Assembly: GCA_965227945.1 (NCBI GenBank)
Contig: CBDDGQ010000006.1
Location: 744,001-808,000, forward strand
Reading direction: 5' to 3'
Length of the DNA: 64,000 bases
Source: Azorhizobium sp965227945
GTDB taxonomy: Bacteria > Pseudomonadota > Alphaproteobacteria > Rhizobiales > Xanthobacteraceae
A program made the position numbers and the translations under genes. A model generated the notes under the pieces. It saw only the letters and a program-made list of their open reading frames with translations, searched no databases and was not told the DNA's origin. Shown here in pieces: positions 45,914 through 55,915 of this stretch (positions within the stretch are counted from its first letter, which is position 1; each line of letters starts with the position of its first letter).

Positions 45914-46663
45914 ATGACCTGGTTCACCCTCACCCTCATCGCTGTCATCCTGGTGCTGGCCGGGCTGGTGAAAGGCGTCACCGCCATGGGCCTGCCCACC
46001 CTCGGCATGGGCCTGCTCAGCCTCCTGATGCCCCCGGCGGAGGCGGCCGCCCTGCTGATCGCCCCGACCATCGTGACCAATGTGGTGCAGTTCGCCAGCG
46101 GGCCGCGGGTGGTTCCCGTGCTGCGCCGCTTCTGGCTTCTGGGGCTCGCGACCTTCGTGGGCACGCTGGTGGGCGGGGCGGGGTTCGGCGGGCTGGAATC
46201 CAAGCTGGCCCCCGCGGTGCTGGGCGGCACGCTATTGCTCTATGGAATCCTGGGCCTGAGCCGCTTTCACATCACCACGCCCGCGCGATGGCAGCCCTGG
46301 CTGTCGCCGGTGATGGGGGTGGCGTCAGGCCTGCTCACCGGCACCACGGGCGTGACGGTGATGCCCGCCGCGCCGTATCTGCAATCGCTCGGGCTGCATC
46401 GCGAGGATCTGGTGCAGGCCATGGGCCTGGCCTTTTCCATGGGCTCGTTCGGCCTCATCGCGGCTCTGTCCACCAAGGGGGCGCCGCTGGCATCGGGGCC
46501 GGCGCTGCTGGCGACGGGCGCGGCGCTCATCCCGGCCTTCGCCGGCATGGAGATCGGCAGGCGGGTGCGGGTCGCCATCTCGCAGCAGGCGTTTCGGACT
46601 TGCTTCTTCGCGGGCCTTGCCCTGCTCGGGGCAAATACCCTGGTGCGCGCCCTGCCCGTTTAA
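45914..46663 (+). CDS. TauE/SafE (TSUP) family exporter
   Basis: A 249-aa inner-membrane permease of the TSUP family (sulfite, sulfoacetate or other organosulfur anion export). Eight hydrophobic segments are visible; the repeat motifs AGLVKGVTAMGLPTLGMGLLS (helix 1-2) and VASGLLTGTTGVTVMPAAPYLQSLGL (repeat 2) are conserved. It is divergent from a LysR regulator and probably controlled by it. No sulfur-metabolism genes are adjacent, so the substrate is open. Confidence 0.88.
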   Translation: MTWFTLTLIAVILVLAGLVKGVTAMGLPTLGMGLLSLLMPPAEAAALLIAPTIVTNVVQFASGPRVVPVLRRFWLLGLATFVGTLVGGAGFGGLESKLAPAVLGGTLLLYGILGLSRFHITTPARWQPWLSPVMGVASGLLTGTTGVTVMPAAPYLQSLGLHREDLVQAMGLAFSMGSFGLIAALSTKGAPLASGPALLATGAALIPAFAGMEIGRRVRVAISQQAFRTCFFAGLALLGANTLVRALPV

Positions 46664-46708
46664 CCGGCCCGCCCCCGTGGGGCAGGCCGTCGGCGGGGCA
46701 GACGGGGC

Positions 46709-47863
46709 TCAGTCGGCCAGGCGGTGCACGTCGTGGATCACAATGCCGGCGGACTTTTCCGGCTTCTGAAGCCATTTGCGATGGCGCAGGGTCTTCAGCG
46801 TGTCCTCGATACCCGACTGCCAATGGTCGCGCATGGAGGTGCCGGAGAATTCGAAATCCTTGAAGTCCCGTTCGTAGCTCTTCTCCTGATAGATCAGGTG
46901 GCAGATGTTGACCGGGCCGGACTTCTCGTAATCGCGCAGGGTCTGCAGGTCTTCCTCGGTGCGCAACTGCTCGGGAATGCGCATCACGGCTTCCGCATGC
47001 ATGGTGCGCAGCAATTGCACCCGGCGAAACAGATCGGTGGTGTAGCGGGTGCGGCTGGAATAGCCGATGTCCTTCTGCCGCTCGATCACCGAGGACATGT
47101 CGCGCGGCAGTTCGCCCCGCGAGGAGAACAGATCCACCTGGAACACCAAGGCGCTGGGATGGTCCGGCTGGTCCAGGAGCCACTGCAGCGGGGTGTTGGA
47201 GACCACGCCACCGTCCCAATAATATTCGCCGTCGATGCGGATGGCGGGGAAGGCCGGCGGCAGAGCGCCGGAGGCCATCACATGCTCGGGGCCGATGCGG
47301 TGGGTGGTGTTGTCGAAATAGATGAAGTTGCCGGTGCGCACATTGGTGGCGCCCACGGAAAAGCGCTTCGAGCCATTGTTGATGAGGTCGAAATCCACCA
47401 GCTTCAGCAGCGTTTCCCGCAGCGGCGCGGTGTCATAGAGGCTGGTGGCGTTGGAGGCGCCGGTGGGCAGCAGCCAGGGATTGGGGGTGCGCGGCTTGAA
47501 GAAGCCGGGCTGGCCCAGATTGATGGTCGCCATGGCGCTCATCTGGTTGCGCAGCGTGCGGAAGACATCGCCTTCCGGGGTGAAGTTCCACACCTTGCGG
47601 CCGGAGACCGTCTCCCAGAATTCGCGCAACCGGGGCACGCGGTTCTCCGGGGTGTTGCCGGCGATCAAGGCGCAATTGATGGCGCCGATGGAGACGCCGG
47701 AAACCCAGTTCGGTTCCGCGCCGGCCTTGGACAGGGCCTCGTAGACGCCGGCCTGATAGGCGCCGAGCGCGCCGCCGCCCTGGAACACCAGTGCGACACG
47801 GTCATAGTCAGAAACGATCTCGGACAGATCGCTCGGAACTTCGCTCAGCAAGGTGCTCATCAT
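46709..47863 (-). CDS. Patatin-like phospholipase with DUF3734
   Basis: A 384-aa acyl hydrolase. The oxyanion loop FQGGGALGAYQAGVYEAL is at 27-44, the nucleophile Ser58 lies in GVSIG, and the catalytic Asp217 in DGGVVSN, forming the Ser-Asp dyad. A C-terminal DUF3734 region follows from about residue 270. In related rhizobia this gene is found beside acetoacetate decarboxylase, as here (263 bp upstream), which has led to suggestions of a link to PHB granules or lipid recycling. No signal peptide is evident. Confidence 0.9.
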   Translation of the reverse strand: MMSTLLSEVPSDLSEIVSDYDRVALVFQGGGALGAYQAGVYEALSKAGAEPNWVSGVSIGAINCALIAGNTPENRVPRLREFWETVSGRKVWNFTPEGDVFRTLRNQMSAMATINLGQPGFFKPRTPNPWLLPTGASNATSLYDTAPLRETLLKLVDFDLINNGSKRFSVGATNVRTGNFIYFDNTTHRIGPEHVMASGALPPAFPAIRIDGEYYWDGGVVSNTPLQWLLDQPDHPSALVFQVDLFSSRGELPRDMSSVIERQKDIGYSSRTRYTTDLFRRVQLLRTMHAEAVMRIPEQLRTEEDLQTLRDYEKSGPVNICHLIYQEKSYERDFKDFEFSGTSMRDHWQSGIEDTLKTLRHRKWLQKPEKSAGIVIHDVHRLAD

Positions 47864-48126
47864 ATCCCCGTCTGGTTAGGCGCGATGCCGCGCGCCGGAT
47901 CGGCGGGCGCACATCCTTGTGTTCGCTTTGACGTCTGCCAGTTCCGCGACCCCATGCCTGACGCATGGCCGCAAACAGGTTCCAGCACACCACCCAAAGG
48001 AGAGGACCCGCAGGAGACCAGCATGGCGCGACAGCGCGCATCATGCAAATCCCACACCGGCAGAGGTCGGAGCCTGGATAGGGGCCCGGGGCGACCGCAC
48101 AGCGGGCCCCGGGGTCAGCGGATGGC

Positions 48127-48873
48127 CTACTTCGGCTCCGCCAGATAGTCGTAGACCACCTCGCCGAGGCCGAGCGTCAGATCGGCCCGCAGATGCAGGG
48201 CGGACACCACTTCCAGCACCGGCAGCTTGGCCACATCCGCCATGGCATGCGGATAGAGGCCGAGCGCGGCCGGGCCGGTCCAGCATTCTTTGAGGTCGAT
48301 GTCTTCCAGATAATAACGCACCAGCTCGCAGATGCGCGGGGTGGCGTCCACATGCGGGATGATCTTGATGAGGAAGCTCGGGGTCTTCAGCGCCGCCAGC
48401 ACCGCCGCCTTGTCGGCCGCCTTGTGCTTGTAGCCCATGGACGCATCCACGCACAGGGTCTTGCCATAGTGCAGGCGCCCGGTGAGCACGTCCTTCTCGA
48501 TCTCCATCTTGGGATGGGCATACTTCTTCGGGAAGCCCCAGATCTCGCGGCCGCCGGCAATGGGCGCCTCGTCGTCCAGATACATGGAGTGGACATAGCC
48601 GCCCTCCACGCCCTCGAACTTCACCGGAATGACCTGTCCCGTTTCGGTGTAATCGCCGAAGCCGGTGGAGTCGGGCATGCGGATGAATTCATACTTCACC
48701 AGCGGCTCGTAGACCTCCAGCGGCTCGGGCACCACCTTGCGCAGCGCCTCGATGTCGGTGCGGTAGGTGATGATCATGAATTCACGATCGAAGAAGCGGT
48801 ACGGCCCCGGCGGATAGGCCGGATTGGTCAGCGGCATGGAATAGGCGGTACGGCGGACGTCTTCGATCTTCAT
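48127..48873 (-). CDS. adc: Acetoacetate decarboxylase
   Basis: A 248-aa cytoplasmic enzyme that converts acetoacetate to acetone and CO2. The Schiff-base lysine is Lys116 in WGFPKKYAHPK (112-122), with Lys117 beside it that lowers its pKa, as in the Clostridium enzyme; YEFIRMPDSTGFGDYTE holds the acidic residues near the active site. The ATG at 48873 follows GGAG. Not all bacterial members decarboxylate acetoacetate, but the key lysines are intact here. With phaZ in the same window it fits disposal of PHB-derived acetoacetate. Confidence 0.9.
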   Translation of the reverse strand: MKIEDVRRTAYSMPLTNPAYPPGPYRFFDREFMIITYRTDIEALRKVVPEPLEVYEPLVKYEFIRMPDSTGFGDYTETGQVIPVKFEGVEGGYVHSMYLDDEAPIAGGREIWGFPKKYAHPKMEIEKDVLTGRLHYGKTLCVDASMGYKHKAADKAAVLAALKTPSFLIKIIPHVDATPRICELVRYYLEDIDLKECWTGPAALGLYPHAMADVAKLPVLEVVSALHLRADLTLGLGEVVYDYLAEPK

Positions 48874-49028
48874 AGGCAGGCTCCAACCGGACGAGGGCTC
48901 TCGCATCTGCGAAACGCAACGGAGGTTATCGGATAACGCGGCCCGGTGACAGGCCTGCGACGGGCCATTCGGGCCCAAACGCAAGCCCCGCAGCAGCCAG
49001 CGCAATCATCCCCGAGCGCGGCCTGCCG

Positions 49029-50024
49029 TCAGAAATGCAGGACGCCGGCACTGCCTCCCGCAGTGCCGAAGGCCACCGCCCCGCCGTCCGCCCGCCAGCC
49101 GGCTGCGGTCACCGCCGCGCCGTCGGGCGCGCGCAGCAGGATTTCCGCCGCATCGGGAATGCGCACCATCAGCACCATGCCGTCGTCATAGCCCACCGCC
49201 AGCACCGGATCCTTCGGGTGGCAGGCCACCACGGAGACCCGCGCGGTGGACGACGGCGCCACCATGGTGGGCTGCTTGCCCATGGGACCATCCTTGGCGG
49301 AGAAGGGCCACAGGATGACTTCCGAGGAGCCGGAGGTCGCCAGCCACTTGCCGTCCGGGGTGAAGTGGAAGGACTTCACCCGCGCCGGATAGCCGGTCAT
49401 GCGCATGTGGCCGCCGTCGGACACCCGCCAGCCATGCAGCGCCGGCTCCTGCATGGTGGTGACGATGAACCGTCCGTCCGGGCTGATGGCCACCCCCAGA
49501 TGGGAGCCCTTCCAGCCCAGCATCTCCGGCTTGGCGCCCTGGGCATTGGGGAACCACAAGGTGACGCCGCCATAATGCGCCACCGCCAGCCGCAGCCCCT
49601 TGGGCGCAAAGGCGAGGCCCCCGACCGTGGAGGCCACCTCCAGGGCGCGCGCCTCGCCCTTGGCGGGCAGAAAATGCGCCGTCTTGCCGGCGGAATAGGC
49701 CACCGAGCTATCCGGACCCAGCGCCACGCGGTCGATCCAGCGGCCCTTGTGTTCGGCCAGGACGCGGGTGGTGCCGTCGGCCACCATCTCCACCACTCGG
49801 CCGTCATCGCCGCCGGAGACCAGCCGGTTGGCATCGCCGCGCACCTCCAGGATGCCGCCGTCATGCAGCCGGCCGTGATGCGTCTCGCTGAGGTCCATCC
49901 GCACCACATCCCCGGTCCCGGCCACCATCACGGCGGTGCCCTTGAGGAACTGCGCGGCCAGCACGTCGCCTTCCAGCGAGACGGTGCGGACCTTGTCGGT
50001 GAGGCTGGAGGGGACGGACGACAT
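49029..50024 (-). CDS. WD40-repeat protein
   Basis: A 331-aa cytoplasmic beta-propeller with about seven WD40-type blades. Recurring blade ends are GVAISPDGRFIVTTMQEPALHGWRV, FHFTPDGKWLATSGSSEVILWPF and VACHPKDPVLAVGYDDGMVLMVRI. The first blade is closed by the last (DGGAVAFGTAGGSAGVLHF). AAGGAG precedes the ATG at 50024. Homologues are conserved in alphaproteobacteria without a known partner. It is divergent from hrpB over 202 bp. Confidence 0.85.
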   Translation of the reverse strand: MSSVPSSLTDKVRTVSLEGDVLAAQFLKGTAVMVAGTGDVVRMDLSETHHGRLHDGGILEVRGDANRLVSGGDDGRVVEMVADGTTRVLAEHKGRWIDRVALGPDSSVAYSAGKTAHFLPAKGEARALEVASTVGGLAFAPKGLRLAVAHYGGVTLWFPNAQGAKPEMLGWKGSHLGVAISPDGRFIVTTMQEPALHGWRVSDGGHMRMTGYPARVKSFHFTPDGKWLATSGSSEVILWPFSAKDGPMGKQPTMVAPSSTARVSVVACHPKDPVLAVGYDDGMVLMVRIPDAAEILLRAPDGAAVTAAGWRADGGAVAFGTAGGSAGVLHF

Positions 50025-50226
50025 GGAGGCGGGGCTCCTTGGGGCGAGGGGCCGTGCTGCGCGGCCGGCAACGGCGGGCCTGCGCGCTCCGGCACCGGGA
50101 ATGGTGAGACGGCGCACCTACATAAGGCAAGCGGCGGCGCTTGTCCCCCCGTGCCGCGGCCACGTCGGGGTGGATTTCCGCGCCTGGCAATGGCCTATGG
50201 TGCGCCCGACTCCCTCGCGAAGCGCC

Positions 50227-52710
50227 ATGTTCGACACCCGCCTGCCCATCGACGATGCCCTGCCGGATCTGTGCGCCACCTTGCGGACGCGCGCCTGCGC
50301 CGTGCTGGTGGCCCCGCCCGGCGCCGGCAAGACCACCCGCGTGCCGCTGGCTTTGCTGGCCGAGCCCTGGGTGCAGGGGCGCAAGATATTGGTGCTGGAG
50401 CCCCGGCGCCTTGCCGCCCGCGCCGCCGCCCACCGCATGGCCGCCACCCTTGGGGAGCAGGTGGGCGACACGGTGGGCTATCGGGTCCGCCTGCGCGCGG
50501 AGGTGTCGCGGCGCACCCGCATCGAGGTGATCACCGAGGGCGTGTTCACCCGCATGGTGCTGGACGATCCGGAGCTGGCCGGCGTCGCCGCGGTGCTGTT
50601 CGACGAATATCACGAGCGCTCGCTGGACGCCGACCTGGGCCTCGCCCTGGCGCTGGAGACGCAGGCGGGCCTGCGGGAAGACCTGCGGCTGCTGCCCATG
50701 TCCGCCACGCTGGACGGCGCCCGTGTGGCTGCCCTGCTGGGCGGTGCCGGCAACCCCGCCCCGGTGGTGGAGAGCGAAGGCCGCGCCTATCCCGTGACCA
50801 CCTCTTATCTCGGCCGTGATGCCCGCGCCCCCATCGACCGGCAGATGGCGGATGCGGTGCTGCGGGCCTTGTCGGCCGAGCGCGGCTCGGTGCTGGCCTT
50901 CCTGCCCGGCGCCGCCGAGATCCGCCGCACCCAGACCGCGCTCCTGCAGGCGATGCGCGATCCGGACGTGGAGATCGTGCCTTTGTTCGGCGCGCTGGAC
51001 GCCGCCGAGCAGGACCGCGCCGTGCTCCCGGCGCCCAAGGGCAAGCGCAAGGTGGTGCTGGCCACCTCCATCGCCGAGACCTCGCTGACCATCGAAGGCG
51101 TGCGCATCGTGGTGGATTGCGGCCTCGCCCGCGTCCCCCGCTTCGAGCCCGACGTGGGCCTCACCCGGCTGGAGACCGTGCGCGTGTCGCGCGCCGCCGC
51201 CGACCAGCGCCGCGGCCGGGCCGGGCGCACCGAGAGCGGGGTCTGCTACCGTCTGTGGGGCGAGGGGGAGACCGCCAGCCTGCCCGCCTTCGCCACCCCC
51301 GAAATCCTGGCCGCCGACCTGTCCGGCCTGGTGCTGGACCTCGCCGCCGCCGGGGTGCGCGATCCCCGCAGCCTGCCGTTTCTCGATCCGCCGCCGCTGC
51401 CGGCGCTCACCGAAGCCCGCGCGCTGCTGGGCGTGCTGGGCGCCATTACGGCTGACGGCGCCATCACGGCGCTGGGCCAACGCATGGCCCGCCTGCCCTT
51501 GCCACCGCGCCTCGCCCATATGGTGGTGCGCGGCGCCGACATGGGGGTCGCCGCGCAGGCCGCCGATCTGGCCGCCATCCTGTCCGAGCGGGGCCTCGGC
51601 GGCGACAGCCTCGATCTGGCCCATCGGGTGGAGGAATTCCGCCGCGAGCGCTCCCGCCGCGCCGATGACGCCCGCCGCCTCGCCGCCCGCTGGGCGGACC
51701 TGGCGCGGGGCACGGAACGGCCCGCGCGCGGACAGACCGCCCCCTCCCCCGCCGCCTTGCTGGCGCTGGCCTTTCCCGACCGCATCGCCAAGGCGCGCGG
51801 CGACGGCACCCGCTTCCTGCTGGCCAACGGCCGCGGCGCCACCGTGGACCCGGCCACCGCGCTCGCCCGCGCGCCTTATCTGGCCGTGGCCGAGGTGAGC
51901 GGGCGGGCGGACGCGGCGCGGGTGCAACTGGCGGCGGTGCTGGCGCCGGAGGAGATCGAAGCCATGTTCGCGGACGAGATCGTCACCGCTTTGGAGGTGG
52001 CCTTCGATCCGGCCACCGCCGGCGTGCGCGCCCGCGAGACCCGCCGGCTAGGCGCCCTCACCTTGGCCGATCGCCCCCGGCCCGTGCCCGAGACCGCCAG
52101 CACTGCCATGGCCTTGGCCGAGGGACTGGCGGCGCTGGGGCTTGACCGCCTGCCCTGGACCGCGGCGCTGTCCCAGTGGCGCGACCGGGTGCAATTCCTG
52201 CACGGGGCCGAAGGCGCGCCCTGGCCGGACCTGTCCGACGCGGCGCTCGCCGGCTCCGTCCGCGCGTGGCTGGCGCCCTTTCTCTCGGGCAAGTCCACCC
52301 TGGCTCAGATCGGCGGCGGCGATCTTTCCAACGCGCTGCACGCCCTGTTGCCCTATGAGCTGGTGGGACGGCTGGAGAGCGAGGCGCCGAGCCATTTCCA
52401 CACCCCGGCGGGCTCGCACCTGCCCATCGACTATGCGGCCGAAGGCGGCCCCCTTTTGCCGGTTCGGGTGCAGGAGCTGTTCGGCCTCACCAGCCATCCC
52501 AGTATTGCGCGCGGCAAGGTGCCGCTGACCTTGGCGCTGCTGTCCCCGGCCCACCGGCCGATCCAGGTGACCAAGGACCTGCCGCAATTCTGGCGCGGCT
52601 CCTGGCGGGATGTGCGCGCCGACATGCGCGGGCGCTATCCCCGGCATCCCTGGCCCGAGGATCCGGCCGCGGCGCTCCCCACCAGCCGGGCCAAGCCCCG
52701 CGGCACCTGA
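50227..52710 (+). CDS. hrpB: ATP-dependent helicase HrpB
   Basis: An 827-aa DExH-box helicase of the HrpA/HrpB group. Walker A is APPGAGKTT (29-37), motif II DEYH at 126-129, motif III SAT near 160, and motif VI QRRGRAGR near residue 325. The C-terminal HrpB-specific domain closes with RPIQVTKDLPQFWRGSWRDVRADMRGRYPRHPWPEDP. It is a nucleic-acid-dependent ATPase implicated in RNA handling, not essential in E. coli. The ATG at 50227 fits the conserved start; in-frame sequence upstream is not homologous. Confidence 0.95.
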   Translation: MFDTRLPIDDALPDLCATLRTRACAVLVAPPGAGKTTRVPLALLAEPWVQGRKILVLEPRRLAARAAAHRMAATLGEQVGDTVGYRVRLRAEVSRRTRIEVITEGVFTRMVLDDPELAGVAAVLFDEYHERSLDADLGLALALETQAGLREDLRLLPMSATLDGARVAALLGGAGNPAPVVESEGRAYPVTTSYLGRDARAPIDRQMADAVLRALSAERGSVLAFLPGAAEIRRTQTALLQAMRDPDVEIVPLFGALDAAEQDRAVLPAPKGKRKVVLATSIAETSLTIEGVRIVVDCGLARVPRFEPDVGLTRLETVRVSRAAADQRRGRAGRTESGVCYRLWGEGETASLPAFATPEILAADLSGLVLDLAAAGVRDPRSLPFLDPPPLPALTEARALLGVLGAITADGAITALGQRMARLPLPPRLAHMVVRGADMGVAAQAADLAAILSERGLGGDSLDLAHRVEEFRRERSRRADDARRLAARWADLARGTERPARGQTAPSPAALLALAFPDRIAKARGDGTRFLLANGRGATVDPATALARAPYLAVAEVSGRADAARVQLAAVLAPEEIEAMFADEIVTALEVAFDPATAGVRARETRRLGALTLADRPRPVPETASTAMALAEGLAALGLDRLPWTAALSQWRDRVQFLHGAEGAPWPDLSDAALAGSVRAWLAPFLSGKSTLAQIGGGDLSNALHALLPYELVGRLESEAPSHFHTPAGSHLPIDYAAEGGPLLPVRVQELFGLTSHPSIARGKVPLTLALLSPAHRPIQVTKDLPQFWRGSWRDVRADMRGRYPRHPWPEDPAAALPTSRAKPRGT

Positions 52711-52893
52711 CCGGCGCTGGATCGGGGAACCGAAGGCTTGACCGGGCATTGTTCCCCGGCGTGCCGCGCGGCGCGCAGCCGGGCGCACGCGCGCATCGCG
52801 CGGCGCTGTTTGCCTGCAACCGGGGTAGACAGGTCACAATTTCATGGTATCGGGCTCTGCCCGGACCCAATTCCGCGCGGAAAGAGGCTTTTC

Positions 52894-54393
52894 ATGTTCC
52901 CGACGCCGAAGCCCGCACTGACGCCCAACACCTATGCCTATGAATCCGAACCCATGGTGAAGCCCACCGGGTTCCGGGAGTATGACGCCCGCTGGTTGTT
53001 CCAGAAGGAAATCAACCTCATGGGCATCCAGGCGCTGGGCATGGGGCTCGGCACCTTGATGCATGAGATGGGCATCAAGCCCGAGATCGTCACCGGACAC
53101 GATTTCCGCGGCTATTCCTCGTCGATCAAATATGCCCTGGTCTCCGGCCTGATGGCCGCCGGCATCAAGGTGCACGACATTGGCCTGGCCATGTCGCCCA
53201 TGGCCTATTTCGCCCAGTTCGCTTTGGACGTGCCGGCGGTCGCCATGGTCACCGCCTCGCACAACGACAATGGCTGGACCGGCGTGAAGATGGGCGTCAA
53301 CCGCCCCCTCACCTTCGGCCCCGACGAGATGACCCGCCTCAAGGACATCGTGCTCGGCGCCAAGTTCGACCTGCGCGGCGGCGGCGCCTACGAATTCGTG
53401 GCGGACTTCCCCGAGGTCTATATCAAGGACCTCACCGACCGGCCCAAGCTCAAGCACCCCATCAAGGCGGTGGTGGCCTGCGGCAACGGCACGGCGGGCG
53501 CGTTTGCCCCGCGCATCCTGGAAGCGCTGGGCGTCGAGGTGGTGCCGCTGGACACCGAGCTGGACCACTCCTTCCCCAAATACAATCCGAACCCCGAAGA
53601 CATGGAAATGCTCCATGCCATGCGCGACGCGGTGCTGGCCTCCGGCGCTGACGTGGCGTTGGGCTTCGACGGCGACGGCGACCGCTGCGGCGTGGTGGAC
53701 AATGAGGGCGAGGAGATCTTCGCCGACAAGATGGGCGTGATGCTGGCCCGCGATCTGGCCAAGATCTACCCCAACCCCACCATCGTGGTGGATGTGAAGT
53801 CCACCGGCCTGTTCGCCACCGATCCCGAGCTGATCAAGCTCGGCGTGAAGGCGGATTATTGGAAGACCGGCCATTCCTACATGAAGCGCCGCGTCAACGA
53901 GACCGGTGCCCTGGTGGGCTTCGAGAAGTCCGGCCACTATTTCTTCAACGCCCCCATCGGCCGCGGCTATGACGACGGCCTGGTCTCGGCCATCGCGGTG
54001 CTGGACATGCTGGACCGCAATCCCGGCAAGAAGCTCTCGGAACTGCGGCTGGCTTTGCCCAAGACCTGGTCCTCGCCCACCATGTCGCCCCACTGCGCGG
54101 ACGAGGCCAAATACGGCATCGTCGCCGACGTGGTGAAGCATTACGAGAAGGCGCAGGCCGACGGCGCCAGCGTCACCGGCCAGCCGATCCGCGATCTGGT
54201 CACTGTCAACGGCGTGCGCGTGACGACCGAGGACGGGACCTGGGGCCTGGTGCGGGCCTCGTCCAACAAGCCGGAACTGGTGGTGGTGGTGGAAAGCCCG
54301 GTCTCCGAGCAGCGCATGCGCGACATGTTCAAGGAGATCGACGGCGTGCTGCGCACCCATCCCGAAGTGGGCGCGTACAACCAGACCATCTGA
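52894..54393 (+). CDS. Phosphomannomutase/phosphoglucomutase
   Basis: A 499-aa enzyme of the alpha-D-phosphohexomutase family, producing mannose-1-P or glucose-1-P for polysaccharide and lipopolysaccharide precursors. The phosphoserine is Ser122 in TASHNDNG, the Mg-binding loop DGDGDR is at 259-264, sugar-specificity segment GFEKSGHYFF follows near 350, and the phosphate-binding loop RASSNKPELVV closes the protein. AAAGAGG precedes the ATG at 52894. Monocistronic, 183 bp after hrpB. Confidence 0.93.
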   Translation: MFPTPKPALTPNTYAYESEPMVKPTGFREYDARWLFQKEINLMGIQALGMGLGTLMHEMGIKPEIVTGHDFRGYSSSIKYALVSGLMAAGIKVHDIGLAMSPMAYFAQFALDVPAVAMVTASHNDNGWTGVKMGVNRPLTFGPDEMTRLKDIVLGAKFDLRGGGAYEFVADFPEVYIKDLTDRPKLKHPIKAVVACGNGTAGAFAPRILEALGVEVVPLDTELDHSFPKYNPNPEDMEMLHAMRDAVLASGADVALGFDGDGDRCGVVDNEGEEIFADKMGVMLARDLAKIYPNPTIVVDVKSTGLFATDPELIKLGVKADYWKTGHSYMKRRVNETGALVGFEKSGHYFFNAPIGRGYDDGLVSAIAVLDMLDRNPGKKLSELRLALPKTWSSPTMSPHCADEAKYGIVADVVKHYEKAQADGASVTGQPIRDLVTVNGVRVTTEDGTWGLVRASSNKPELVVVVESPVSEQRMRDMFKEIDGVLRTHPEVGAYNQTI

Positions 54394-54493
54394 GGCGTGT
54401 CGTCGTTCAGTCACGACCTCAACCTATGAGTTCGGCCCGCGCTGTGTGCGCGCGGGCCGTCCACCTGCGGCCCCGGCATTTGCGAAGGTCCCC

Positions 54494-55855
54494 ATGTCCC
54501 GGCTGATGTCGCTGCTTGTCGCCACCGTGCTGCCCGTGGCTGCGGCTCTGCCGCTGCTGGGCGTGCTGCAGGCCTGGGCCCAGCACACCGGTCCGGTGGC
54601 GCCCGCGCCCGGACTGCCCACCGTTCAGACCTTGGCGATGCCGCCCATGCCGCTGGCGCAGGTGACGGTGCCCGGCGGCAAGACGCTCAAGCTCAATGTG
54701 GGCCTGGGCTCGGCGGCCTTCCGCAGCCCCGCCGATCCGCCGGGAGTGATCTGGACCCTCACCGACCGCGGCCCGAACATCGATTGCGCCGACGCCCAGG
54801 CGCTGACCGGCCGCTCCACCGCGCAGATCTGCGCCGGTGACACGAATGCCAAGATCTTCCCCCTGCCGGCCTTCACCCCCACGCTCTATAAATTGCACAT
54901 CGGCGCCAATGGCGCCGTGGCGGTTCTGGCCGCCCTGCCGCTGAAGGGCACGTCGGGCAAGCCCATCACCGGCCTGCCCAATCCGCTGGCCCATGCCACC
55001 ACAGAGGCCGCTTACGACATCTCCGGCGCGGTGATCGCCCCCGATCCCTCCGGGCTCGACACCGAGGCGCTGGTGCGCCTGCCCGACGGCAGCTTCTGGA
55101 TCGGCGAGGAATACGGCCCTTCGCTGCTGGAGGTGGGCCCCGACGGCACCATCCGTCGCCGCCTCGTGCCGGCGGGCGTGGAGGCGGATCTGGCAACGGC
55201 CGACTATCCGGTGGAGGGCGTGCTGCCGGCGATCCTGGCCAAGCGGCAGATCAACCGGGGCATCGAAAATCTGGCGCTCTCCCCGGACGGCGCCTTTCTT
55301 TATGTGCTGCTGCAGAGCCCGCTGGCCAATCCGGACAAGGCGGCCTTTGCACGCTCGCCCCTGTCCCGGCTGCTCAAGCTGGAGCGGGCCACCGGCAAGC
55401 TGGTGGGGGAATATGTCTATCCAGAGGATCCGCCCAACAGCTTCCATGCGGATAAGCTGAAAAAGGATGCGCAGCAGGGCGAAGTGCGCATGAGCGAGAT
55501 GACCGCCGTGGGTCCGGACCGCCTGCTGGTGCTGGAGCGCATCGCCAAGACCACCAAGCTCTATCTGGTGGATCTGAAGGGTGCGGTGCCCGTGCCCTCC
55601 CGCTTCGACGACCCGGCCACACGACCGACCCTGGAGCAGATCCCGCTCGAGGCCTTCGCAGCCAATGAATTGGTCCCTCTGGTGAAGACGCCGATCCTGG
55701 ACGGCGCCGACCTGAAACACATGCCCACCAAGATCGAAGGCATGGCGCTTATGTCCGACCAGGATCTGGTGCTGGTGACCGACAGCGATTTCGGCATCGA
55801 CGGCGCGCCGACGCAGATGCTGCGCCTGCATTTCCCCGCCCCCGTGCTGCACTGA
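54494..55855 (+). CDS. Secreted esterase-like phytase-family protein
   Basis: A 453-aa exported protein of the 'esterase-like activity of phytase' family, a beta-propeller. The signal peptide covers residues 1-29 (ending AWAQ). Characteristic parts are WTLTDRGPNIDC, LPDGSFWIGEEYGPSLLEVGPDG and the C-terminal IEGMALMSDQDLVLVTDSDFGID. Two nearby cysteines (about 96 and 107) could form a disulfide. Enzyme activity towards phytate is not demonstrated for most members. The ATG at 54494 follows GAAGG; an earlier ATG at 54446 would spoil the signal peptide. Confidence 0.85.
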   Translation: MSRLMSLLVATVLPVAAALPLLGVLQAWAQHTGPVAPAPGLPTVQTLAMPPMPLAQVTVPGGKTLKLNVGLGSAAFRSPADPPGVIWTLTDRGPNIDCADAQALTGRSTAQICAGDTNAKIFPLPAFTPTLYKLHIGANGAVAVLAALPLKGTSGKPITGLPNPLAHATTEAAYDISGAVIAPDPSGLDTEALVRLPDGSFWIGEEYGPSLLEVGPDGTIRRRLVPAGVEADLATADYPVEGVLPAILAKRQINRGIENLALSPDGAFLYVLLQSPLANPDKAAFARSPLSRLLKLERATGKLVGEYVYPEDPPNSFHADKLKKDAQQGEVRMSEMTAVGPDRLLVLERIAKTTKLYLVDLKGAVPVPSRFDDPATRPTLEQIPLEAFAANELVPLVKTPILDGADLKHMPTKIEGMALMSDQDLVLVTDSDFGIDGAPTQMLRLHFPAPVLH

Positions 55856-55871
55856 TCCCCCTCCACACGAA

Positions 55872-55896
55872 AACGCCCCGGCCGTGCCGGGGCGTT
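55872..55896. terminator. Bidirectional terminator hairpin
   Basis: An 11-bp perfect stem (aacgccccggc at 55872-55882, gccggggcgtt at 55886-55896) lies between convergent genes, 16 bp after the phytase-like stop and 20 bp from the MFS stop. T-rich sequence is weak on the plus side and moderate (tttt) on the minus side. Confidence 0.7.
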
Positions 55897-55915
55897 CGTT
55901 CCGGACACCGCGTCC

